From contig CAOKJJ010000012.1 of the NCBI GenBank assembly GCA_948468465.1, positions 1-46,527 on the forward strand: a stretch of DNA of 46,527 nucleotides, in the 5' to 3' direction. The notes beneath the pieces were generated by a model, which saw only the letters and a program-made list of their open reading frames with translations, searched no databases and was not told where the DNA came from. Positions 33,468 through 40,956 of the stretch are shown piece by piece; position 1 is the first letter of the stretch; every line of letters begins with the position of its first letter. The translations under genes were made by a program, and so were the position numbers. Origin of the DNA: an uncultured Eubacterium sp. (GTDB lineage: Bacteria; Bacillota_A; Clostridia; Lachnospirales; Lachnospiraceae).

Positions 33468-34449
33468 TACACTAAATTACGATTATGATTCTGCAAAAGC
33501 CAAATGGAGAAGACTATGTGAGGATGAGCCGAGTATACCCATTTATCAAAAGGACTGGTATTGGGATGCTGTCTGTGACCATCCGCAGGAGTGGATGGTG
33601 ATCCTTGTTGAAAAAAATGATCAGATTGAGGCAGCATTTCCATTTGCTTATCGCAAGAGGAAGGGAATGCGGTTTATTGAAACACCATGGCAGGTTGCAT
33701 CATCCGGGATATGGATGCGGCCCAGGATATGGAACAGCAGGGAGAAAGAACTAAAACATATGACACGCCTGACGGATACAGTGATCGGACTGCTGCCGGC
33801 GTATGATCGGTTCCAGGTAATATTTAACGCAAAATTCTGGACGTGGCAGCCGTTTTATTGGCAAGGGTTTCAAGCTGTTCCGCGTTATACGATGAGTATT
33901 CGGGATATAGATGCGGCTGAAGTAAAGCAATCGTTTGATAAAAACAGGAGGAAGAGGGTGAACAGGGGTGAGAAAAGGTATACGGTAGGAGTTAATAATA
34001 TAACTTTTGATCAGTATTGGGATTTTTTTGAGTCGTCTTATAAAGGGCGTGGCAGGATCATAGAATATGAGCGTCAGAAAATGGAACGCTTGGTCTGCGC
34101 GTTGCAGCAGCACCATGCATTGCAGATAAGGTCTGTATATTATGGAGATGATCTGGTTGCCGTAAATATGATATTGATGGATGAAGGACGGTTTTATCAT
34201 CAGTTTGGAACACAGAAACAGTCCGAAGATACAAGCGCTACAACTTATGCGGTTTATGATGCGATATGTGAGGCAATGCGACAGAAAAAGGTTTTTGATT
34301 TTGAAGGAAGCATGATTCCAGGTGTATGTGAGTTTAACAGCAGCTTTAATCCGGAATGGGAGGTTCAGTATTGCATTATGAAGGAAAGCAGGAGGTATCG
34401 TTTGCTAAACGGGATGAGGGAGGCGGCAAGGGCTGCCGCAGGAAAATAA
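33442..34449 (+). CDS. FemAB/GNAT-like acyltransferase, second of the pair, without its own start codon
   Basis: This frame is homologous to the gene before it along its whole length: DYDSAKAKWRRL against DFASAKEEWRNI, IYQKDWYWDA against IYQKDWFWDA, FDFEGSM in both. Homology begins at about 33481, but the frame has no ATG, GTG or TTG before the ATG at 33595, which would remove about 38 conserved residues. The frame is open up to 33442, through the G9 tract. G8 or G11 would join it to the first gene as one protein of about 670 residues. In the G9 state it may be silent, read by slippage, or start internally at 33595. Confidence 0.75.
   Translation, partial: ENFLKGGGNTLNYDYDSAKAKWRRLCEDEPSIPIYQKDWYWDAVCDHPQEWMVILVEKNDQIEAAFPFAYRKRKGMRFIETPWQVASSGIWMRPRIWNSREKELKHMTRLTDTVIGLLPAYDRFQVIFNAKFWTWQPFYWQGFQAVPRYTMSIRDIDAAEVKQSFDKNRRKRVNRGEKRYTVGVNNITFDQYWDFFESSYKGRGRIIEYERQKMERLVCALQQHHALQIRSVYYGDDLVAVNMILMDEGRFYHQFGTQKQSEDTSATTYAVYDAICEAMRQKKVFDFEGSMIPGVCEFNSSFNPEWEVQYCIMKESRRYRLLNGMREAARAAAGK
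33456..33464 (+). repeat. G9 homopolymer tract at the FemAB-FemAB junction
   Basis: Nine Gs directly before the TAA of the first FemAB-like gene. G9 stops the first protein; G8 or G11 fuses both genes in frame (linker KGGGNTLN). The flanks (TTTTTTAAA before, TAATA after) nearly copy those of the tract at 35156. Confidence 0.87.
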
Positions 34450-35750
34450 TGGAGAATTGTATCAAGTATATCATTCAATTTTTATTAGGAGAACAAAATT
34501 TGCATTTAGCAGGCAAGGTTGGATATGCAATGTGCTCGGATGCACCGGTTGTAATTATTCCATCTGGTTTTTTTTATGAGGATGTTTATCTTACGCCGGA
34601 CAGTATGCCGTGCTTGCCTTTAGAGGAGATCGAAGGGGTACCGTTGTTGTTTGGAAAGGGGAAAGTTAAGAGGAATGGCCGCCAGATGGTTGTATATGCA
34701 GATATTATTGCAAGTACATATTTTATGGTTACCCGCTATGAAGAATGCATGAACCATCAGGATCGCGATATCTATGGAAGGCTGACCGGAACAAAATCAT
34801 TACCCTACAGAGCGGGATTTATCATGCGGCCGATTGTAGATGAATATGGCAGGCTGCTTCGAAGATGGCTGCGTGAAACAGGAAACGATGCCGCAGAGCC
34901 TCCGGCAAGTTTCCGGCATTTGTATCTCACGCATGATGTAGATGAAATTTGGCAATGGGACAATTTATACCGAGCATTGCGGACGTTTGTAAAACGGGTT
35001 TTTTGTCATAAGCCGGATATTTTTGAAAGCCTGAAAGCCTGGTTCAGCTATAAGGCATATGATAAAATATACACTTTTCCTTGGTTATCGGATTTAGATC
35101 AGAGTATCAGTAGAAGGATAGGGGCAGAAAAATGTACCAGTGTGTATTTTTTTAAGGGGGGGGGTAATAGCCCGCTTGATAATGCTTATTATAAGAAAAC
35201 CAGGCGGATCAAACGTCTGGCTCGTGATTTAAAGGCAAAAGGAGCGGTATTCGGCATACATGCAAGTATGTCCGCAGGACAGGTACCGCAACGGATCAGA
35301 GATGAAAAAAAGAGATTAGAACATATTTTGAAAGAAAAAGTTACATGGAATAGAAATCATTACCTTTGCAGCAGAGAGCCGGAAGATATGGAATATCTGG
35401 CTGCAGCAGGTATTACGGATGATTTTACAATGGGATATGCGGATGTGACTGGATTTCGTCTGGGAACCTGCAGGGCAGTCCGCTATATTGATCCAATAAA
35501 AAAAGAGCTGACGTCTTTAACGTTACATCCACTAACGATTATGGAATGTACCCTTGATGCGGAACAATATATGAATCTGGATGAAGAAGAGGCGTTTGGC
35601 GTTATTTTAAAAATGTTGGAGATTGCCAGAGAGTATCATGGTGAGGTAGTGCTGCTTTGGCATAATACGTCGGTTGCCGAACGGGCTGGCAGCTACCAGA
35701 GGCAGCTTTACCAAAGGACGCTGGAGTATTTTGTCAAAAAGAGTTTTTAA
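34449..35750 (+). CDS. Polysaccharide deacetylase-like protein with a G9 tract
   Basis: A 433-residue protein. An N-terminal domain of about 150 residues (ending RAGFIMRPIVDEYGRLLRRW) precedes a NodB-like part with LTHDVDEIWQWD as the metal-binding Asp-Asp motif, FGIHASMSAG in the place of the HxxxH strand, and VVLLWHNTS at the end. This layout matches deacetylase-like proteins found in EPS loci. ATG 34449 overlaps the previous stop (TAATG). Nine Gs at 35156-35164 encode Gly-Gly-Gly in YFFKGGGNSP within the catalytic domain. G10 gives an immediate TAA and G8 a stop about 30 codons on. Confidence 0.72.
   Translation: MENCIKYIIQFLLGEQNLHLAGKVGYAMCSDAPVVIIPSGFFYEDVYLTPDSMPCLPLEEIEGVPLLFGKGKVKRNGRQMVVYADIIASTYFMVTRYEECMNHQDRDIYGRLTGTKSLPYRAGFIMRPIVDEYGRLLRRWLRETGNDAAEPPASFRHLYLTHDVDEIWQWDNLYRALRTFVKRVFCHKPDIFESLKAWFSYKAYDKIYTFPWLSDLDQSISRRIGAEKCTSVYFFKGGGNSPLDNAYYKKTRRIKRLARDLKAKGAVFGIHASMSAGQVPQRIRDEKKRLEHILKEKVTWNRNHYLCSREPEDMEYLAAAGITDDFTMGYADVTGFRLGTCRAVRYIDPIKKELTSLTLHPLTIMECTLDAEQYMNLDEEEAFGVILKMLEIAREYHGEVVLLWHNTSVAERAGSYQRQLYQRTLEYFVKKSF
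35156..35164 (+). repeat. G9 homopolymer tract in the deacetylase-like gene
   Basis: Nine Gs in frame near residue 237 of 433. Any change not divisible by three would cut the catalytic domain in half. Confidence 0.87.
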
Positions 35751-35792
35751 CCGGGATATCGTTTGTGTTTGGCAGGGAGTGGGATAAGGCAT

Positions 35793-37508
35793 ATGAAGCG
35801 TAATAAGAAAGGGACGAAAAGAGGATACAGTATCTGTGCGATGTTATTTTACAGCCTGCTATTTTCCCTGTTTGCCCTCCGGGCCTTTTATTCCGTCGAG
35901 CTTACAGATGAGATCCATGGGATCGCATCGATCTATAACATATATCAGGGAAAAGCGCCTTTTATGACTTCCTGGGACTATCATACGGGCTGGTGCTTAT
36001 TAGCGCCCTTGCTGTGGATTTACCAGAAGCTGGTTCCGGATCTGGAGGGGGTCGTGTTATATTTCCGGCTTTTGTATCTTGTATTTATAACAGCCTATAT
36101 GGTTATCATCAATCTTTTATTGGAAAAAAAGTGGAAGGACAAAAGGGTTTGGTATGCGACGCTGCCCGCTTTCTTTTATGTGTCAGCTTCCCTGCTTACG
36201 ATCAATTACAATTCTTTTGTTGTATATAATTTTATACTGGCAGCGGTACTTTTGGATACCTCTGTGCCGGAGGAAAAAGAAAGCTTGCGCTATCTTATGC
36301 TGGGGATCATTCTTGGAGTCTGCTGTATCACTTATCCGACGGCGGCAGTTTTTGCTGTTTTTCTGGCAGGAGTGGTGGCTGTGGACAATCGCAAGGGAGC
36401 CTGGAAGAGTAAAGTTTGCTGGTATATGTTCGGCGGATTGGCAACGGCTGTGATTTTTTTCATATGGATTTTTTCGAAGGGATCAGCTGCGCTGTTTACA
36501 GAGGCAATAAGAGGGATGTTTTCTTCCCCGCATGAACAATCCAAAGGAACGATCGATCTGGCTTTTTTGTATGATGTATTTTATATTCCACTGAAATATT
36601 ATGTAAGACGAAGGTTTTCACTCGTTATTTTGGGTTATGGAGCGCTGCTGCTGGCTTTTTGGAGGCTTTGCTCAAAAGTGGCTGTCAGCCGGAAGTTTTT
36701 CGAGCATATGGTATTTGGTGCATTTCTATTATTTTTAAGCGGCAATGCCTGGCTTCATAGGGATTCTTATAGCTATGTGGTTGCAGGGACGGCGATTGGG
36801 GGCTTTTTGTTTGTATTTTTTATAAAACCAGAGCTGTTAAAAAGATATTGGATTTATGAAATGTTTTTATTTGCGTATACCATAACCTATGCATTTACCT
36901 CAGATAACCGAAATGTTTTGACAGCGATATCGGTTGCCGGGCCAATCTTGTATTTTATTTTCAGTATTTTTATAGGGATTGGCATAGAAGAGAAAAAGAG
37001 GAGGGCGGGCATTATTTTTTCTGTATTACTGATCCTTTCTTCTTTACTCAATATGTACAGCTACGTTTACAGGGATGATCCGGTCAGGGAGCTGACCGCA
37101 CGGGTAGAATCCGGAATTTACCGTGGACTTTACACAACACCAGAAAGAAAAAGTCTGGTGGAAGAGCTTGAAAGAGTGTTGGAAGCAAACGTACGCCAGG
37201 ATGAAACCGTATGCGTCGTCACGAGGGCGCCGGCTGTTTATATGATGGCAAAGGCCAAAATCTGTGCACCGCAGACGTGGGATGCGCAGTTTCTTGCAAG
37301 GGGCTATACGAGTGCGGATCCGCTGTTAAGTTATTTTGAGGCTATTGATGAAACGCCTGATGTGCTGGTAGCGACGACATGGGACATCAGTGATTTTTAT
37401 GAAAATCCCAGGTATGAAATAAATTCGTTTATCGACCGGTATTATAAATTGTATGAAACAAAGACGGTAGGGGATGTGCAGGTTTGGCTATGGAGGAAAA
37501 AGGAATGA
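35793..37508 (+). CDS. GT-C-type membrane glycosyltransferase (GT39/ArnT-like)
   Basis: A 571-residue protein with about eleven membrane helices and a soluble C-terminal region of about 130 residues. The first loop has ELTDEIHGIASIYNIYQGK with an acidic pair, followed by WDYHTGWCLLAPLLWIY, as in GT-C enzymes that use polyprenyl-phosphate sugars. ATG 35793 is preceded by GGATAAGG. The next gene is a polyprenyl-phosphate sugar synthase-like GT2, so the two probably form a module that adds a side residue outside the membrane. Confidence 0.75.
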   Translation: MKRNKKGTKRGYSICAMLFYSLLFSLFALRAFYSVELTDEIHGIASIYNIYQGKAPFMTSWDYHTGWCLLAPLLWIYQKLVPDLEGVVLYFRLLYLVFITAYMVIINLLLEKKWKDKRVWYATLPAFFYVSASLLTINYNSFVVYNFILAAVLLDTSVPEEKESLRYLMLGIILGVCCITYPTAAVFAVFLAGVVAVDNRKGAWKSKVCWYMFGGLATAVIFFIWIFSKGSAALFTEAIRGMFSSPHEQSKGTIDLAFLYDVFYIPLKYYVRRRFSLVILGYGALLLAFWRLCSKVAVSRKFFEHMVFGAFLLFLSGNAWLHRDSYSYVVAGTAIGGFLFVFFIKPELLKRYWIYEMFLFAYTITYAFTSDNRNVLTAISVAGPILYFIFSIFIGIGIEEKKRRAGIIFSVLLILSSLLNMYSYVYRDDPVRELTARVESGIYRGLYTTPERKSLVEELERVLEANVRQDETVCVVTRAPAVYMMAKAKICAPQTWDAQFLARGYTSADPLLSYFEAIDETPDVLVATTWDISDFYENPRYEINSFIDRYYKLYETKTVGDVQVWLWRKKE

Positions 37509-37560
37509 GATTACCATATGTTTGTGTGTTCTATAAAATACAGGGCAAGGAGAGCCGGAG

Positions 37561-38310
37561 ATGGGAAATGACAGGCTATATATCGTAATACCGGCTTACA
37601 ATGAGGAAGAGAACATAGAAAAAGTGATCAAGGATTGGCATCCGGTGGCAGAGCGGGCCGGAAAGGACAGCAGGCTTGTGGTGATCAATGACGGGAGCAG
37701 GGATTGCACCTATGAAATCGCAAAAGTATTACAGGGGGAATATCCGCAGCTAACAGCTTTAAATAAGAAAAACAGCGGACATGGACCGACCTGCATGTAT
37801 GGTTACCGCTATGCGTTAGAGAATGGGGCGGATTACATATTCCAGACGGATTCGGATGGGCAGACGGCAGCAGCGGAGTTCTGGAATTTTTGGAAGCAAA
37901 GGGATACCTTTGATATGGTGATCGGTTGGAGGAAGCATAGGAAAGACGGTTTTTCCAGGGTGATTGTGACAAAAGTTCTAAAACTGGTAATCCAGATCTG
38001 TTTTCATGTCGTTGTTCAGGATGCGAATACACCCTTCCGCCTTATGAAAGCGGAAACATTAGAAAAGCATCTTTCACTTATCCCGGAAGCTTATCATTTG
38101 CCGAATGTATTAATATCTGTCATTTATGCAAAGAAAAGGCTCAAGGTAAAGTATATCCCGGTTACTTTTAAGGAGAGGCAGGGAGGAGTAAATTCTATAG
38201 ATTTCAGGAAGATTGTAAAGATAGGAAAACAGGCAGTCATAGATTTTGTTTATTTAAACAGAGTAATCGAGGGGCGGGGGGGGGCAAAACGAATGAAGCC
38301 GTTCAAGTAA
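37561..38310 (+). CDS. Polyprenyl-phosphate glycosyltransferase-like GT2 with a terminal G9 tract
   Basis: A 249-residue GT2 of the DPM1/GtrB type without C-terminal membrane helices: YIVIPAYNEEENIEKVI, LVVINDGSRDCT, GHGPTCMYGYRYAL, and the metal motif QTDSDGQT. It likely makes an undecaprenyl-phosphate sugar for the GT-C enzyme upstream. A G9 tract at 38276-38284 encodes GRGGAK ten residues before the stop. Changes in tract length alter only the C-terminal tail: G8 ends at QNE, and G10 reads on past the normal stop into the next gene's start region. Confidence 0.85.
   Translation: MGNDRLYIVIPAYNEEENIEKVIKDWHPVAERAGKDSRLVVINDGSRDCTYEIAKVLQGEYPQLTALNKKNSGHGPTCMYGYRYALENGADYIFQTDSDGQTAAAEFWNFWKQRDTFDMVIGWRKHRKDGFSRVIVTKVLKLVIQICFHVVVQDANTPFRLMKAETLEKHLSLIPEAYHLPNVLISVIYAKKRLKVKYIPVTFKERQGGVNSIDFRKIVKIGKQAVIDFVYLNRVIEGRGGAKRMKPFK
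38276..38284 (+). repeat. G9 homopolymer tract near the 3' end of a GT2 gene
   Basis: Nine Gs after GGGGC. The next start codon (38326) and its AAGGAGAG are 25-50 bp downstream, so a G10 frame would run across them and could affect translation of wbpE. Confidence 0.8.
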
Positions 38311-38325
38311 AGGAGAGTGTTTGCT

Positions 38326-39465
38326 ATGCAGTTTAGAGATTTAAAAATCCAGTACAGGAAATTAAAGCCGCAGATGGATCAGGCGATAGCTCAGGTTCTA
38401 AAGGAAGCAAATTTTATTTCGGGTGACCCGGTAAAGGAACTGGAACGCCAGCTGGCCGACTACACAGGCGTTCGCCATTGCATTACCTGCGCCAGTGGCA
38501 CAGATGCTTTGCTGCTTGCCCTGATGGCATGGGATATCGGCCCGGGAGACGCAGTATTTGTTCCGGACTTTACGTTCTTTGCCACAGCTGAGGCAGTTGC
38601 GCTGCGAGGGGCAACGCCAGTTTTTGTGGATGTTGAAAAAGACAGCTTTAATATGTCTGTGGATTCCTTACAGGAGGCAGTTCTTAAGGTCTGCGAAGAA
38701 AAAAAGCTGCGTCCCAAAGCAGTGATCGCGGTAGATCTGTTTGGGCAGCCGGCGGATTATGAGGCGATCCGAAGCATTACAGGTATCTATGGCCTTCGCC
38801 TGCTGGAAGACGGCGCGCAGGGATTTGGCGGGAAGATCGGCTCGAAAAGAGCCTGCAGCTTTGGGGACATTTCCGCGACTTCATTCTTTCCGGCAAAGCC
38901 GCTTGGCTGTTACGGGGATGGTGGCGCGGTATTTACGGATAACGACGAATGGGCCGGGCTGATCAGGTCTTATCATATCCATGGGAAGGGAGCGGGGAAA
39001 TACGATAATGTGCGTATCGGCATCAATTCCCGTCTGGATACGCTGCAGGCGGCAATCCTTAAAGTAAAGCTCCAGGCTTTTGAGGAGTATGAGCTTCGGG
39101 ATATTGACCAGGCGGCGGAAAGGTATACGAAACTGCTGCAGGCGCCTGGGGATGTTGTAAAGACGCCGCAGATAAAGGATGGTTTTTCTTCCGGCTGGGC
39201 GCAGTATTCGATTTTACTGGAAAAGGAATCGATACGAAATGGCCTGCAGGCGTATCTGAAAGAGCAGGGAATCCCTTCCATGATCTATTATCCAAAGCCA
39301 TTGAGCCGCCAGACGGCGTTTCGGGGTATGGACTGTGTGAAGACAGGGCTTACAGTATCCGAAAGCCTGTGCGGGAGGATACTGTCACTGCCGATACATC
39401 CGTACATCGGACAGGAGGAGCAGGAGCGTGTGGCTGATGCGGTAAAAAGATATTTGCAAATGTAA
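38326..39465 (+). CDS. wbpE: UDP-3-keto-GlcNAcA 3-aminotransferase (WbpE/WlbC)
   Basis: A 379-residue DegT-family aminotransferase: MQFRDLKIQYRKL, CASGTDALLLALMA, FFATAEAVALRGATPVFVD, LEDGAQGFGGKI, and the PLP lysine in TSFFPAKPLGCYGDGGA. The last is the WbpE/WlbC form and differs from the WcfR-like enzyme at 15584. It transfers an amine to C3 of UDP-3-keto-GlcNAcA, the step between WlbA and WbpD. It lies 15 kb from those genes. AAGGAGAG favours ATG 38326 over GTG 38317. Confidence 0.9.
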   Translation: MQFRDLKIQYRKLKPQMDQAIAQVLKEANFISGDPVKELERQLADYTGVRHCITCASGTDALLLALMAWDIGPGDAVFVPDFTFFATAEAVALRGATPVFVDVEKDSFNMSVDSLQEAVLKVCEEKKLRPKAVIAVDLFGQPADYEAIRSITGIYGLRLLEDGAQGFGGKIGSKRACSFGDISATSFFPAKPLGCYGDGGAVFTDNDEWAGLIRSYHIHGKGAGKYDNVRIGINSRLDTLQAAILKVKLQAFEEYELRDIDQAAERYTKLLQAPGDVVKTPQIKDGFSSGWAQYSILLEKESIRNGLQAYLKEQGIPSMIYYPKPLSRQTAFRGMDCVKTGLTVSESLCGRILSLPIHPYIGQEEQERVADAVKRYLQM

Positions 39466-39494
39466 GAAGAAAGGCGCAAGGAACGGAGGACAGG

Positions 39495-40943
39495 ATGAAA
39501 GAAAGGGAAATAAGTCTATGGGAGTTAATGACTGAGATGATGCTGTGCTGGAGGATCATTCTTGTATGGATGGCTGTAGGGGCAGTATTGGCAGGGACGG
39601 TTAGTTATGTGCGGTCGAATCCTGCGGCAGAATCTGTACAGACTGGCAAACAGATGTCAGATCCGGGGCAGGATTTACGGGAGGATCCGTCAGTTTTAGA
39701 AGAGCAGCTTACGCAAGCACAGCTGCAGAAAGTAAATTATGTGCTTGCTTATGAATCTTTGTACCAAAGCCAGTTAGCTTATAAGGAAGATTCCGTGCTG
39801 ATGCGGATGGATCCGAACTGTGTGCAGGAAACGGAGCTGACCTTTTTTGTGGAAGCGGATAGTAAGCGCAGTGCAGCGGATATAGAAAAAGCGTATGAAG
39901 ATATCATACGGACAGATGCGCTTGCCGTTTATTTGGAGGATCAGGTTGGCGGGAAGGATGGCAGCGGCATCCGTGAGCTGATTACCCTGGTGCGCGGTTC
40001 CGGCACTCTGCCGGAAGGGTCGAATACATTTCAGGTCAGGCTGGTCCATTCGGACAAGTCTGCATTGCGTGATATGACAGAAGCTTTTATCGGCTATCTG
40101 CAGCAGAAACAGGGACAGATTGAAAAGGCAATGGGAAGCCATGAGGTCGTTTTGGTTGATCAGTCTGAGGCTGAAACTGTGGATATGGATATTTTGAGTG
40201 TGCAAAAAAGAATGATTGATGAGATTGCGAATACGGAAACGGTAATCCTGCAGAATAAGGAAGCATTTACAGCGGAACAGCAGCAGTACTACGAGCTTAT
40301 GACGATGACAGGCAGTGATAAGGATGGGGCGGAGGATGGCACAAAGGAGCCGGAACAAGATACTTCTGCTTTTACGCGTATCAGCGTCAAATATGTCATC
40401 TTGGGAATGTTCCTGGGGGCGTTTCTCTATTTATTTGTCTTTTTTATGCGTTATGTGTTTAATCACAAATTAAGCGCTTCAGACAGCCTGCAGGAATTGT
40501 ACGATATCCCGCAGCTTGGATTGATTCCGCAGCAGGAGAGCCGGAAGCCGTTTGCTTTTATTGACCGATGGATTCTGTCGCTGAATGAAAGCGGCGGGCG
40601 CAGATTTACAAGGGACGAAGCAATGCGGCTGGCTGCGACTGCCGTAAAGATGGCTGCTGCCAGAGAGGGGACAGGAAAGATTTGTCTGGTGGGCTGCGGA
40701 CTTATGGGACAGGCTTTGGAGGTTTGCGAGGCGATCAGGGATGAGCTTGCCAAAGAGGGCATCCAGGCGGAGATTCTGAATAACGTTCTTTATGACGCGC
40801 AGGCAATGTACAGCCTGGAAGGGATTGGCGCGGCAGTGCTGGTAGAGCGCGCGCAGTCTACGCTTTATGCTGAAATTGGAAAGGAAAAAGAACTGCTCAG
40901 ACGGCAGGGGATTACGGTATTGGGCGGCATTATAACGGCCTGA
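39495..40943 (+). CDS. Second Wzz-like polysaccharide co-polymerase with pseudo-kinase C-terminus
   Basis: A 482-residue paralogue of the protein at 2755: ISLWELMTEMMLCWRIIL leading into TM1 (about 17-38), an extracytoplasmic helical region, TM2 (about 298-321), then a cytosolic domain. That domain has ATAVKMAAAREGTGKICLVGCG, where a BY-kinase would have its Walker A loop, and ends GITVLGGIITA. The P-loop Lys/Thr and a tyrosine tail are absent. GGAGG lies before the ATG. It opens the last block and probably sets chain length for one of the two glycans. Confidence 0.75.
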   Translation: MKEREISLWELMTEMMLCWRIILVWMAVGAVLAGTVSYVRSNPAAESVQTGKQMSDPGQDLREDPSVLEEQLTQAQLQKVNYVLAYESLYQSQLAYKEDSVLMRMDPNCVQETELTFFVEADSKRSAADIEKAYEDIIRTDALAVYLEDQVGGKDGSGIRELITLVRGSGTLPEGSNTFQVRLVHSDKSALRDMTEAFIGYLQQKQGQIEKAMGSHEVVLVDQSEAETVDMDILSVQKRMIDEIANTETVILQNKEAFTAEQQQYYELMTMTGSDKDGAEDGTKEPEQDTSAFTRISVKYVILGMFLGAFLYLFVFFMRYVFNHKLSASDSLQELYDIPQLGLIPQQESRKPFAFIDRWILSLNESGGRRFTRDEAMRLAATAVKMAAAREGTGKICLVGCGLMGQALEVCEAIRDELAKEGIQAEILNNVLYDAQAMYSLEGIGAAVLVERAQSTLYAEIGKEKELLRRQGITVLGGIITA

Positions 40944-40956
40944 GGAGGTGCGGCAA

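Noticed and set aside
39774..40358. 194-codon minus-strand frame in the second wzz-like gene
   Set aside because: It is a shadow frame without a start signal or domain.
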